Below, piece after piece: positions 1 to 10,959 of a stretch of DNA of 64,000 bases. Each line of letters starts with the position of its first letter. Positions within the stretch are counted from its first letter, which is position 1. The stretch is from Massospora cicadina (lineage: Eukaryota > Entomophthoromycota > Entomophthoromycetes > Entomophthorales > Entomophthoraceae): assembly GCA_022478985.1 (NCBI GenBank), contig JAKSZP010002725.1, positions 62,001 to 126,000 on the forward strand, read 5' to 3'. The notes under the pieces were generated by a model, which ran no database searches, was not told where the DNA came from, and was given only the letters and a program-made list of their open reading frames with translations. The translations under genes were made by a program, and so were the position numbers.

Positions 1-242
1 TTTCTTACTTTGATGTTGGTCAGAACCCAAACAAATTTTGGCAGTCAGCTCTTTTATGGAAAAACAAGCACTGCAGATAAAAAATTTAAATGCATTGAAC
101 AGCCCCAAGCATAAACGCAGCAGAATCCTCTACTTGCTTCGCTACAAATCCCTAATTGAAGTTTACTAGATGTTAAATTCCAGTGTGGATCTTTGGTGGT
201 TTGAGTAGAGGTAGTCATACATAAAGTTAAAGTCTAGTGATA

Positions 243-530
243 ATTGACACTGGATCCCCGGTTAATGTCATTTCTTCCCAACTTATCCAAAAAAATAAAA
301 AGACTCCATACTTGATGTCAAAGCTGAATATGGGACAGCCGGTAATCAGTCAACTAAGGCGATAGGAGCCTATCATGCCTTTCCCCTTTGGTTTTGATAC
401 TTTTAACCAATCCCACACCTTTGCAATAGAAAATTATGCCTATGAGTTGCTTATTGGGGTCCAAATGATGTGGGAGTTGAACTGCATCATCAATAAAAAA
501 ATACCTTTCCCCACTAGTGTATTGAATCCC
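243..530 (+). pseudogene. Gypsy-1 aspartic protease remnant
   Basis: The retropepsin active-site motif is readable as I-D-T-G-S-P-V-N-V (DTG codons at 246-254). About 60 codons on comes a stretch matching the flap region of the other copies here (tyrosine-glycine-thymine-type 'YGTAG' in Gypsy-5, decayed in this copy), then a LLIG-like segment near 450-470 that matches DMLIG of Gypsy-5. In the family this enzyme dimerises and cuts the Gag-Pol polyprotein. At least two frame changes separate the active site from the C-terminal part, so no functional protease can be made. Confidence 0.75.
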
Positions 531-1084
531 ATTAATATTCAAACTCCCCATCAAAGGTAAAGGAGCCCCAAAAAATGGACATGCATCCTCGTATACCCAA
601 ACTCCATTTGCAAAGTTAAGTACCAAGTCTTAATGGGAAAAACCAAGTTACTTCCAGAGGCTGTGGATACCAAAGATGGGATCCCTCTATATGCCTTATC
701 CTATCAAAATACCCTCTGGCTCACTAGTTATTGTGGATACAGGGATCCAGATTCTCACCCCATTTAATCAATTATTAGAGCTAAGTGGACACCAAAACCC
801 TTCAATTAAAGAAGCGTTGACCTGCCTGAGGATTTTTGGATCCCGCCTAAGGGAAATCTATCTCTCTTATTATGAAATTTAATTAATTATACCTTGAAAG
901 TCCCTCATAATGCCCCTATTACTTATGTAGATCTTTTTACCATTGAGAATATCGCTGATGTGAGCTGTTTTAGCCCTTTATAGAATTTTGGATTCGATCC
1001 CCTATACACCATAGCTCTGGTCAAAAGCAGAATTAGAGATAATCTTATCCTTAATAAACGGCAGAATGTCAAAGACCTCCTTGA

Positions 1085-2425
1085 GGAGTATGGTGATATT
1101 TTTCCTTGGGACCAAGTGACTAGGGAAAATGTACAGGGTAACTCACCAAATCAATACTGAAGCCCACCCTCCATTCAAATCCCAGACATACCAAAAATCC
1201 ATGGTGGAGGAAGTTCAAGTAGCTATAGAGTTACAGCAACTGTTGAAGACAGGTTTACTAGTGCCTTCTAAATTGCCCTTGGACTTCCCCTCTTATAATG
1301 AATTTGGAATAAGGATGGTTGCCACCTTATTTTCATGGATTATCACCGCCTCAATTCTATCAAACAAAAAGATAGCTATCCCCTGCCGCATAAGATAATT
1401 CCTTATGTTTGATGTCTAAATCCCACTGTCTTTCGCTATGGATCTTGCAAAAGGATACTGGCAAGTTGATTTGTCGCTGGAGGATCATAAAAATGTGCTC
1501 TCATCTCTAGTGAAGGATTATTCAATCCCACTTGAATTTCGTAGGGGTTATGTAACGCCCCTTTTACCTTCCAAAGAGCCATGGACGGACTATTAAGCGA
1601 TTTAAAACACTTCTGTGTGCTAGTTTATCTCAACTATATAAACTTTTTTAGAACCTTTACCAAGCACCTAGATCACCTCAGGCAAGTCTTTAGCAATTAT
1701 GTCAATCGCTAAAAAACTAAAGCCATCAAAATTCTCTTTCTTTCAGATATATGGATTTTTTGGGCCATAAGGTATGTAAAGCTGGAATTTCCCTGATGGA
1801 TGACAAGGCTTGGCCATTGCTAGGATGTCCCCCCTAAATCCCTACGAGATGTACAAGTTTTTTTAGGACGTTATGATATTATCACCAGCTTATTCACCAC
1901 TTTGGAGACACCTATAAGCCCCTAGTGTATTTACTGAAGAGAAGAAAGCCCTTTTTGTGGATAGAAGAGCAACAGCAGGTCTTTGACATGCTACGCGTTT
2001 CTCTCTCCTAATCTTAAGTACCTATTAATATAAATTTTGAGAACACTTTCGCCTCTTTACTGATACTAGCGATATAGCCATTGGAGCTATACTGTCTCAA
2101 CTTAACAAAAACTTAGTGGACCATTCTATCACCTACTATAGAGAGACCTTATTCAGATCTGTTTGCAACTATAGCGTTATGGAACGCAAATGCTTGACGG
2201 TCCTACTGGCCATTAAGAATTTCTAATCTTACTTATATGGGAAAAATTTCACCATAATTAAAAACCATGCTTCCTTGAGATGGCTACTGCAAATGAAGGA
2301 CCCCAACGAGAGATTAACCTAATGGGCGTTAAAACTTCAAAAATACGAATTTTTTATTATCCATTGACCAGGGCCCATACACCAATATGCAGATTGCCTA
2401 TCCTGGCTTCCCATAATAGCTTTAC
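1085..2425 (+). pseudogene. Gypsy-1 reverse transcriptase and RNase H remnant
   Basis: The RT fingers region is recognisable from DLLEEYGDIF (near 1075) through a run of short open segments. The palm motif F/Y-X-D-D is damaged: the four codons at 1626-1637 read Y-L-N-Y, so both catalytic aspartates are gone. RNase H starts near 2050 with F-T-D-T-S-D-I-A-I-G-A, keeping the first acidic residue, and continues to the conserved NYSVMERKCL block near 2170 and an ADCLSWLP-like tail near 2395. In the family this module copies the RNA genome into DNA and removes the RNA strand. Stops and frameshifts interrupt it repeatedly. Confidence 0.8.
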
Positions 2426-2519
2426 TGACCCTGAAGAGGATCGACTCAATGACTTCTAACACAATCACAATTTATGGAAGGACAAATCTCTGACCTCCAA
2501 AAGGATTTAGCGAAAAAAA

Positions 2520-3645
2520 AAAAACGACAGACCTTCAAGTCCAAAACGGCCAATTGTACAGACTTGTGTCCAAAAAGTGGGTGTCCTATGTACGACCCTA
2601 GCTCAAACTGATGTCATATCGGAGGGACATTGGCAAGTTTGCCACGTAAGATTTTGGAAAACCTACCAGTGACTTAAGACTTAATGTTACTGGTAATAAA
2701 TGCTTGTTCCAATCCAGTATGTATCAGAGTCCTTCCTGGGATGTAAAAGTCAAGGTGGACCTAATCCCTGACTTCAACATCCAGTGGTTCCACCCTGTGA
2801 ACCCTTCCATACTATTAGTATTGATGTTGTGGGACCTCTACCTTTAGCCTCCAATGGTCATCAATTCCTCATTCAAGCCATGTACCATTTAACTAAGTGG
2901 ATCAAAGATTTATCTCTACCCTCAGCTTTGGAAATGGCTACTCCACGTTTTTGTATAATCAGATTATCACCCAACATGGGTGCCCTAACAACATCATTTC
3001 TGATAACGGCAAGACTTCAGATTGACGCTGGTGAAATTTAGCCAAAATCATGGGAAACACACAGTTATTCAGCACCCTCTACCATCCTGCAATCAATGGG
3101 ATAGTAGAGCTAGCAAATGGTACTCTAACTGCAACCTTCTGGAAAATGGCTATGAATGACCCCCTTCATTGGCCCCAATATTTGCCCAGTGCAATTCTAT
3201 ATTAGGGATCAGGTAACATTGAATAATAAAATGTCGCCCTTCAAGCGTTGTACGGAAAAAATCCACAACTTCCTTCTAAAATGCAGGCTATGCTTTATTA
3301 AGCCTCACCTGAAGCCCCTGAAATCACTATGCAGAGTATTGCCAATAAAATTATCTGATTTCGGGCCCTGGCTTCCAAGAACCTATCTGCTACAACTAGA
3401 AGAGAAACTAATCAATATAATGGTTAGCATGACCCCCTGCACATCTTCCAACTGGGTGACCTAGTCCTTTCTATCATCATTGGCCTGGAGGTCTTGACAA
3501 CAAATTGGGCATTAACTAGTCGTGGCTTTACAAAGTCATTTATAAGTGAGGCAATTAACACTCCATTTAGAGGTTGTTCAGGGTACCATATTAAAACCGC
3601 GTACATAGTCACTTTCTTTGTCTGTTTCCCCCTAAGCCAAGATCT
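2520..3645 (+). pseudogene. Gypsy-1 integrase remnant
   Basis: The catalytic core is still visible: IDVVGPLPL (first D, near 2820), SDNGK (second D, near 3005) and NGIVELANG (E, near 3100). All three DDE residues survive, but in different frames. The C-terminal part reads QLGDLVLS near 3450 and RVHSHFL near 3600, the usual GDLV...RVH ending of gypsy integrases. No chromodomain follows. The family enzyme joins the cDNA ends to host DNA. The coding ends next to the purine tract and LTR start at about 3650. Confidence 0.8.
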
Positions 3646-3653
3646 AGAGGGGG

Positions 3654-3919
3654 CGTTGTGGGATTCCTACCTAAGTTGGAGATTTGGATGAAGTAGATGA
3701 CGGAAATCAAACCTGAGCTGTCAAAATAGCTGAAAACATTATTGGGGGCAATCTCTGACGTTTTTCCAGCCCTCATGACATTGGGGACAATCTATAACTA
3801 ATGCATTCACATATTACTCGCCCAAAACCTCCTAATATTTGGGTTCAAACCCAATCTCTTCAGAGAGCAAATCCTACTTGACTAAGTTACTAATCTTGCT
3901 ACAGAATCCCCAATTTATA
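3654..3919 (+). repeat. Gypsy-1 3' LTR, left fragment
   Basis: The segment directly after the purine tract AGAGGGGG starts GTTGTGGGATT, the position and style (TGTT start) of the LTRs of the other elements. It is cut at 3919 by LINE-A and should resume at 9208. No second copy lies in the window, so the LTR call rests on position only. The right end is not defined; it probably lies before 9540. Confidence 0.5.
3902..3919. repeat. LINE-A target site duplication, left copy
   Basis: CAGAATCCCCAATTTATA occurs here and again, identical over 18 bases, at 9190-9207. The copies bracket LINE-A exactly. Lengths of this order are typical of target-primed reverse transcription by LINEs with an AP-type endonuclease. 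Confidence 0.93.
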
Positions 3920-3974
3920 TTTTTAATTTATTGCGGGGAATGCCGACCATGGGACGGACACTTCCGAATATGAC

Positions 3975-6900
3975 TCAGACGAGACAAAACTTAGTACCAG
4001 GTGAGGCACCCCAGAGAAGCGATGCTATCTCTTGTTGCCAGCGGGAACGCCACTTATGGGAAGGGGAGGGAACGTGTGTAGGGGGCGTAGCCACTATTGA
4101 GCACGTGTGGAGGAAGGGGTCTGATTTGATGAACCAGACTGGGAACCAGGAGGAGACCAGCTGCCGGCGATGTGGTGGGAGATATCCAAACATCCACGCT
4201 TGAAAGTGATCCACCAAATGAGACCAGAATCTGTGGACAGCTTCAGGGAGGGTGGGGATGGATCCGGCGATGGCATCCAAGACAATCGTGTGGATAGTCC
4301 ACATGGCGATTGCAACCACCAGAGCACGAAGGGAGGGTGGGAGGGGGGAGGCCATTGATGAAGCAAACATATCTCTTGACAGACTGAAGGGATGTGTTTG
4401 ATCCTGGCCTAGCAGACGTTTGACTTCGCGCCATATTACTTTAGAGGTGGGGCACTTCTCCAGGCGGTGAAACAGCGTTCCATACTGGCCACACACGGCA
4501 CAAGATGAGTGTAAAGCATTAGAGCGCTCAGCTGTACGATACACCCGCCTCAGGCAGCGCCACACATGGGAGCGGACTTGAGGCTGCAACAGAGGATGGT
4601 GTGCGTATTTCCAGATAGTCTTTTGGGTCTCAGTGGAATAAGGGATGTCCATCATGTCCAGGTAGTCCACCCTGGATAGGACTTGGGGTCGAATGGGGAT
4701 CACGCCATCATGGATGGGTAGCCCCTGTACCTCTTGTGTGAACTGAGGAGAGGGGCGGCCTCTTCTGGTTGTATGTCCACTAATACGAATTCTCCACTCT
4801 GCGCTTCGCATGGAGAGTAGGATTCGTTTGTAGTGGGTTTTGGTCCCGTGAGGACCTGTGGCTGATGTGTGTGATGCGAGGTATTTCATCAGGGAGTGGG
4901 GTTTGATGGATTGTTGAGGCCCATGGCTCGGGAGAAGTTGGAGCGGGCTGCGCGGGACCAGTGTTGGGATGGGAGTGTAGGAGCAGTGACGGCCGCAATC
5001 CAGGTGCCTAGGATCTTGGCGGCATGGGCTTTGAAGTCAAGTGGGCCCATGCCACCATGATGATGAGGGCCAAACATGACCTCTAGCCGTACTGGTGGAG
5101 GGCGGCCTGACCAAAGCCAACCTTGTAGCAAAGCATACAGGGATTTGAAGAAGCTTGGGGAGAAGGGGATGGCGTGGGCTCCAAACTAGACTTTGGATAG
5201 GAGCATAGAGTTGGCAAGAACAACCCTGCCAGTGAGGGTAGTAGGGTGGGCTCTGAGAGAGGCGATTCGCTTCGTCACGTTGTCCAGTATATGGCCCTCC
5301 ATTACTGCTGACGCGTATCCTCCTGCCTCCAACCACACGCCCAGATGGCATATCGGTCCTATGGTAGGTCGCGGCACAAAGGGGAGCACCAGTGGAGCGG
5401 TGTGTTTTGAGTTAGTAAGGCGTGGACTTGGGCGAGCAGCTGGGCTGAGTTGGGAACTACTTGCTGGGGCCCAGCAGTTCTGAAACTGACCAAGGAGGAT
5501 GATTTCGGTTTTGGAGGCGTTCAGTGCCGCGTTGCTTAACCCGGGAATATTCCTGGATGAGGGCTTCAAGCGCGCGTGCATTTTTGTTATTAGACACCCC
5601 CACCACGCAATCATCTGCAAATGCCATCATCTTGACTGGGGTTTGGCCTGGCACATGGACCCCAGTGAGTTGGGCATTCACATTTCGCAGTAGTGGGTCA
5701 AGGCTGAAGTTATATAAGAGTGGGCTCAGGGGGTCCCCTTGTCGCAGGCCCCTTTGAGGATGGACTACTTCCGTTAGGAAACCTGGGCCGCGCATAGCCA
5801 TTGTTGCAGATTCCGTGAGCAGCATCACCCAGTTAGTGAAGCGGGGAGGTAGGCGGAATTGTTGGAGGCAGGCCCTAAGGTATTCCCAGTTTACTCTATC
5901 ATAGGCCTTTTGTTGATCCAAGAATACAAGTGCCCCAGAGGCTGTGGACTGACACACATTAGCCACAGAGTGCACGTTATCCCAAATCGACCTTCTGGGG
6001 ATGAAACTGAATTGTTCTGGAGAGATGGTGGCAGATGCTACAGTCCCTAAACGGTTAGCCATGATTTTTGTTAAAGTTTTGGTGTCTGTGTTTGTTAGAG
6101 AAATGGGGCGCCAGTTGGCTAAGTCTAGCCTATCCCCTTTCTTGAAGAGTGTGACTGTAAAAGCCTCATGTCCTCCTGGTAGGAGGCGCGTTTCCAACAG
6201 GCTTTGGTTGAGTGAGGCTAGCAGCAATGGGGATATATATTTAAAATATTTTTTGTAGAACTCATAACGAATGCCATCTGGGCCTGGGCATTTTTGGTTT
6301 GGTGCACCACAAATGGTAGTCCATAATTCATTTGGAGTAATTAAATTCATTATTTCCGGGTATCAGAAAATGGTGCCGATATGAGCTCTGTTGAGAAATT
6401 CGCCATTTTGGCTGGCTGAATTAGTTCAGCTCGGTATAACTCGGAGTAATATCTTTGCATTTCAATTGCCACTTTGGCCAGTGTGTCCACAATAGAATTA
6501 TTCAATCTTCGCACCTGTGTGCAGGCCACGCTCTGGTGTGGTGCAAAAATTTTTTGAAGAAGTATGCGGTGCACTTGTCGCCTTTAGTGATGCATGTGGC
6601 CCTGTATTGGACACAAACACGATGTTTGTGTTGCCTTTCAAGTGCGTTGAGGTGGGCTGCTGCCTCCGCCCACTTCTGGCCCCATGCAGGGCTATATCCT
6701 GAGGCTGGAATGTTGGACTCCAAGTGGGCCAATTCTGCCAGCGCACATGATATAACCACCGATGTGGCTCGTGAGCATCTAGGAGAGATGGCAATAGTGG
6801 CGGATGGTGTCTTCTTTGAAAGTTGCCCATGTGGAAATGGGGTCCACGCAAAATGGTGCAACAAATGATTTTGGCAAAGTTGCCTCTTCCACCCACGTGG

Positions 6901-7676
6901 AAAATCCTGGCAACGCAAGCTCTGGGGGGCAGATTTTGCACCAATGTGGGGCCTTTGCAACTGTGATGGGTAAGTTGTATGTTATTGAGACCAGTCGGTG
7001 GTTGGAGAATTCCATTTTCGTTGTTTTGAAGTGGGAGATGTGGGGTTGGAATTTCGCCGGCGCTAGAATAAGGTCAATGCGGGTCATTACCTTAATTGGC
7101 TGTTGTGGACGTGGGGACGAGTCATGTTTTCGAGCAGTGGGGCATGTCACGGCAGTGCATCCATTAACCCAAGGGTGGCTTTTAGAATGCGTAGTTCTAC
7201 GTGACCCTGTGGGGCGTGGGGTGAGGGCGGCCACCGGTCCATTGGTGAGGTTAGCCAACAGTTCATGTCACCAATTAGGAAAGAATTGGGGGGTAGCGGG
7301 AGGGATTTGACTGATGAGAAAAATTCCTGACGCTCTTGTGCACTGTTTGGGGCGTAAATGTTGACGATTGTGTGTGCAACATCAGACATGAGAAGGTGAC
7401 AACGAGCACTCGGTCATTTAGGAATGTTTCTGAAGATGTAAATTTGAAAAAATTGTTTTTCTGAATTAGCACCCCACAGTGCTTTGACCAAAAGGATAGG
7501 GATGGTAGGAGCATTGTTTTCCAAGCATCCTCGGAACCTCGTGGACAGTGGGTTTCCTGGATGGCCAGGATATCCACGGGTAAATTATTTTGTAAAAAAC
7601 TCAGTTTCCTAGCCTGGGATGGGGAGGCCTTGAGTCTGGCGATATTCAGCGTCCCTAGAGTGAAGGTTTCCCCCAT
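3975..7676 (-). pseudogene. LINE-A ORF2: endonuclease-reverse transcriptase
   Basis: The start is the ATG at 7676, lying inside the end of ORF1 in another frame. Order on the minus strand: an AP-type endonuclease beginning with TLNIARLKASP, with LAIQETHC near 7560 and GDMNCW near 7270; RT from about 6350, with RPISLTNTDTKT, LVFLDQQKAYDRV, RGLRQGDPLSPLLYNF and the catalytic AFADD (5610-5624 on the + strand); and a C-terminal zinc finger C-x2-C...H...C near 4450-4510. The family protein nicks target DNA and reverse transcribes the element RNA at the nick. The stretch 5457-6350 is open through most of RT. Frameshifts occur in the endonuclease region (about 7390 and 7260), at about 6945, 6350 and 5460, and near 4890, so the full polyprotein cannot be made. 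Confidence 0.88.
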
Positions 7677-9093
7677 CGCACCTTAGGTGTGAGGGGTGGG
7701 CCCCCTGGCCCACCAGCCTCTTCCAGGTCCCCATGGGCTTTCACAGCAGCGTGGGTATTAGCAGCAATGCTATTGGGGTTTTTGTTAATTTTTGTGGAAA
7801 GAGTCACATTGGCTTTGGCCTTCGCTTTTTGTTTTCCTGACGTCGGATGAATTTTTTGTGGTGCAGATAAGTTCAGTGCACCGTCGAGTGGGGCAAAAAA
7901 AATTTTTGGTTGGGATAGGTCCCAAGTCAGTTTCAACCGGGGCTTGGGTGCAGCGATTGGGTGAGATTGATCCTCTCATCGGATCCTCAGATTGAGTGGC
8001 CCATTTGGCTTGGGCCTCCCAATCTGATTGGGTGATGGATTCCCGAGTTGCTTCTGCTGCGAAGGTCTCCATGTCCTCCTGGCGTTGTGAGTGTGGGATG
8101 GTGGTGGTGACCTTGGCCGCTTCCTTGGCCGCGGTCCTACAGGCCTGCTTGGCCTTCTTCCGCTCCTACGGGGAGATGAGCTTTACCAATAGGTAGCAGC
8201 CTTGTGCTCCCCACCGGAAAGCCTCTTTGGTGCTTGCGGTTGGTTCATAGTGCGCCTCTCCGCTGGCCATGGCCGCCGAGGGGTGCTCTTGGAATGTAAC
8301 GCCCTCTTTGATGGGGCACGCATGTGCCTTATGGCCTAACACGTCACAGTGGGTGCAAATGGGGGGCGCGCTGTCCATGGTTACCAGAATGGGTGGGTGG
8401 TGTGCCCTGCGATGTCAATAAAGGTGGAGTGCAGGCTCTGGGTTAGGTCTTTCACGATCTCCTCAGTTGGGGTCAGAACTGCAATGGCTTTGCCGGTGCA
8501 CAGGTGTGGCATCAGCGTGAAACGTTTCATTTTGAAAGATTTTATTTTGGCATATATGGCGAGACCATCTTTCAGGTGTTGCTCCAAAATGTCACGTTTT
8601 ACAGTAGTAGGCAAAAAGTCAAACGTGAGGAAAATTTGGTTTGATTTTGTCCATCTAGTGCGTTTAGTTTTGACAACCTGTTGCCCTTTGGGGAGGTCGA
8701 CCACTACGCGCACCACTGCAGCCTCGTCTGCTGCTATTTTGCTTTCAAAACCTAGGTCCAGCCAACCGCATGACATGGAGTGAGGTGCAATGTACACCGC
8801 GGTCAGGAAAATTTTGTGTACATCTTTACAAAATTTTTCCCATAGGGCCGTTTTTTGGATGTCCAGATACACACAGACTCTGAATTCCACTGACAAAAGT
8901 GGCTGGGAATGTGGCGTGTTGATGTACTGGTTACATCGTGCTTGCCACGCGAGTATCTCCGGGGAAATTGTGACCACCGGTTTTTTTAGATTTTTTCTAT
9001 TCCGCCAGATTCTCTGGGGCGTTTTCGAATGTTAGAGGCCGCGGGCCTTCCGCCTGCTCCTCTTGCCTTGCTTGCCCAACTGCTCCCAGACAT
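7655..9093 (-). pseudogene. LINE-A ORF1: Gag-like zinc-knuckle protein
   Basis: The likely start is the ATG at 9093-9091, which opens with MSGSSWASKARGAGG and matches LINE-B. The central region carries a CCHC zinc knuckle, C-T-H-C-DVLG-H-KAHA-C (8316-8357 on the + strand), as in LINE ORF1 proteins that bind element RNA. A basic lysine/alanine-rich C-terminal part follows. Compared with LINE-B, one base is missing near 8383 just before the knuckle, and a shift lies near 8980. The stop (about 7655) lies past the ORF2 start, so the two frames overlap by about 20 bases. RNA binding is inferred from the motif only. Confidence 0.82.
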
Positions 9094-9189
9094 GGGCGCA
9101 GACTAATCCCCTCTATGATATTATCAAACTAGATTTAGTCTTGAATTGAATGGGTTGCAAAAGTGTTTGCAACGAGAAAGAAAAGTTTT

Positions 9190-9207
9190 CAGAATCCCCA
9201 ATTTATA
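9190..9207. repeat. LINE-A target site duplication, right copy
   Basis: Identical 18-base partner of 3902-3919, at the 5' end of LINE-A. The bases just outside differ (T at 9189 versus A at 3901; A at 9208 versus T at 3920), which fixes the element limits. Confidence 0.93.
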
Positions 9208-9540
9208 AAAATTATAGATCTTAGCTTGGAATGAATGGAAATGGACCAGGTAACCTTCCCAATCTCCTTTATAATTTTGATTCTAAGCAAAATAAAGATT
9301 ACTCTCTTATTTGCCACTTTAAGTCAAATTGCCTATCTCTAATAACTTAGGGACGATTTTATATTTAGGATTTACCACTTCAGACATAATATCCGAGTAA
9401 AGACTTTTTGACCATGAAAAGCATAAAGATATTTTTCAACATCCAGGAGATTTGGGTCACATTCCTTTTAAATTAAAAGGGACAAGAGGTTTAAAACTTG
9501 ATCACAACAGGAACCCTGGTCTAAATCCTATGAAAGATGT
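9208..9540. other. Continuation of Gypsy-1 3' LTR and unassigned DNA
   Basis: AT-rich DNA without an open frame or recognisable motif. The first part should be the rest of the Gypsy-1 LTR split by LINE-A. I see no partner copy with which to fix its end. Confidence 0.4.
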
Positions 9541-10040
9541 CCAATTCAGACCCTCTTCACTTGGATCACTACTTAATCATTGCGCTCATGGCCTACAATA
9601 TTAGCTACCACCAGATCCTCAAAATGTCTCCTTTCTGAGTGCTGTATGGTCAAGAATCTGGGGTGCCAGCCTTGTTAGCCAAAGATGTTTTCTCTGCTAA
9701 AAATGACACTGAAAAAGCCACTAAAAAATTGGCTCATACTCTATTCAGTTTCAATCAGAAGCTATTAACATTTTGGAAAAGACCGTCACTAAAGCGGACC
9801 AAGCCACGAATGAGCTATTGGCCCCCCTTCCCTCTTTCAAGTATCAGAATTTGTGTTATATTAACATAATTGTATTACTCCTAGATATGAGAAGCTTGGG
9901 TCTATTTGGGATGGCCCTTTTGTAGTCACCTATAAGCGGGGGAATGAGTACTCTATAAATTACCAGCCTACCAGAGTTGCCATCAACTGAGTCCATGTCC
10001 AGTTCTTGCACCCTTATTCTCCACCTAACACTCTTGAAGG
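9541..10040 (+). pseudogene. Gypsy-2: integrase C-terminal fragment
   Basis: The segment starts with a HYLIIALMAYNISYHQ-like block, the usual AYN-S-H stretch after the integrase core, followed by MSPF and LYGQES. It ends with KLGSIWDGPFVV (near 9900) and VHVQFLHPYSPP (near 9990), the typical integrase tail. A purine tract GAAGGGGG (about 10035-10043) precedes an LTR-like TGTC start at 10047. No core, RT or gag sits upstream, so this is a truncated relic. It is distinct from Gypsy-1, whose own integrase tail ends at 3640. Several stops and frame changes are present. Confidence 0.75.
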
Positions 10041-10046
10041 GGGTAT

Positions 10047-10959
10047 TGTCTTATAATTACATGCTTGATATAATGACAAGAGTATTTTGAAGTTATACAA
10101 GTCAAATATGCCCTAAAACCCCTAATTGATTTTTGGTGGAACCACTTGATTTAGGATAATAATATTCCACTAACTTCTAAGCCAGATCGTTTAATTATAG
10201 TAATAGGATACACTGAACCCATGGTGGAATACAAGAAGTCATGCTGAGGTTCCTCCTGGTCTGACTACAGCTTAGTTCAAACACCTAAGAAGAGACCACC
10301 CCCGTTTATAGACATAGAGGGGGTCCCACAAGGTGCAAATATTTTTCATGTCATGATTGTCTTAAATATATTAAGTTCCTGCCTCACAGGTTTATATTAC
10401 CTGCTATTATCTCTCCCTCAGACGTCAAGTTGAAGCAATGCGAGCCTTAGGAGCTCCAATAGGTAAAAATCACATATTCCCCTAATTAGGCTCAAAGCTT
10501 ATAATGAATTTCTTTTATTTCTCACTTTGAGCCTCAAAGTGTTTATATACTAAGAAGCGAAATATTGAAAGTTTTGCTTTTGACCCTATTGCCACAGCTA
10601 ATAAAACAAATATATAAACCCTTCTTTCAAGTATCTAGTAGAGGTTTTCATACAATTAATTGGTGGTAAAAATCCCAAAAAATGATTACCCTGCAGTTGA
10701 TAATAGTCCTTCTCATGCACTAAATTTGTTGAAATCCAGAGCTGCAAAGCACCTGCGTGCATAAAACCACCTGGATTACAACAGGGGATTGGGTTGGGCG
10801 CAAGTATAGGGAATTTCTAAATTAAATTGGCCTTTCCTATCTGAAAAGGTGTAGTAGGCATCACCTGGCTTCTTGCCCTTAGTGGAAAGCCTTACAATTA
10901 ACCCACACTTGACCAATAATTAAGAAACAAGTAGTTAGGTCTAACTTTGGTTTTTAAGA
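10047..10959 (+). repeat. Probable Gypsy-2 3' LTR plus unassigned AT-rich DNA
   Basis: It begins with TGTCTTATAATT right after the Gypsy-2 purine tract, where a 3' LTR is expected. I cannot find a second copy or an end. The rest of the interval shows no conserved motif or long open frame. Confidence 0.35.

Larger units (their letters stand above)
1..3653 (+). mobile_element. Gypsy-1: degenerate Ty3/gypsy element, 3' part
   Basis: Protease, RT, RNase H and integrase signatures follow one another on the + strand in the Ty3/gypsy order, spread over all three frames with many stops. The gag and 5' LTR lie outside the window. Positions 1-240 hold only a degenerate pre-protease stretch with no clear motif. 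A purine tract (AGAGGGGG, about 3646-3653) just before a TGTT-like LTR start closes the internal region, as it does in the other elements here. The element is dead: no domain is open from end to end. The order protease-RT-RNase H-integrase separates it from Ty1/copia, where integrase precedes RT. Confidence 0.85.
3920..9189 (-). mobile_element. LINE-A: near full-length non-LTR retrotransposon
   Basis: A 5270-bp element on the minus strand with ORF1 (zinc knuckle) then ORF2 (endonuclease, RT, C-terminal zinc finger). It is flanked by a perfect 18-bp target duplication. Its 5' end (near 9189) and 3' end (ending in a short A-rich AATAAATTAAAAA tail) match those of LINE-B at 32991-38259 almost base for base, so both are full length. 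It is visibly richer in G+C than the gypsy DNA around it. ORF order, endonuclease type and lack of LTRs fit the L1/Tad1-like group; the exact clade needs a tree. A few frameshifts make this copy defective. Confidence 0.93.

Noticed and set aside
6804..7310. Long plus-strand open frame within LINE-A
   Set aside because: It is the antisense of the ORF2 endonuclease, which has clear conserved motifs on the minus strand. The same holds for the open frames at 8349-8783 and 6455-6868.
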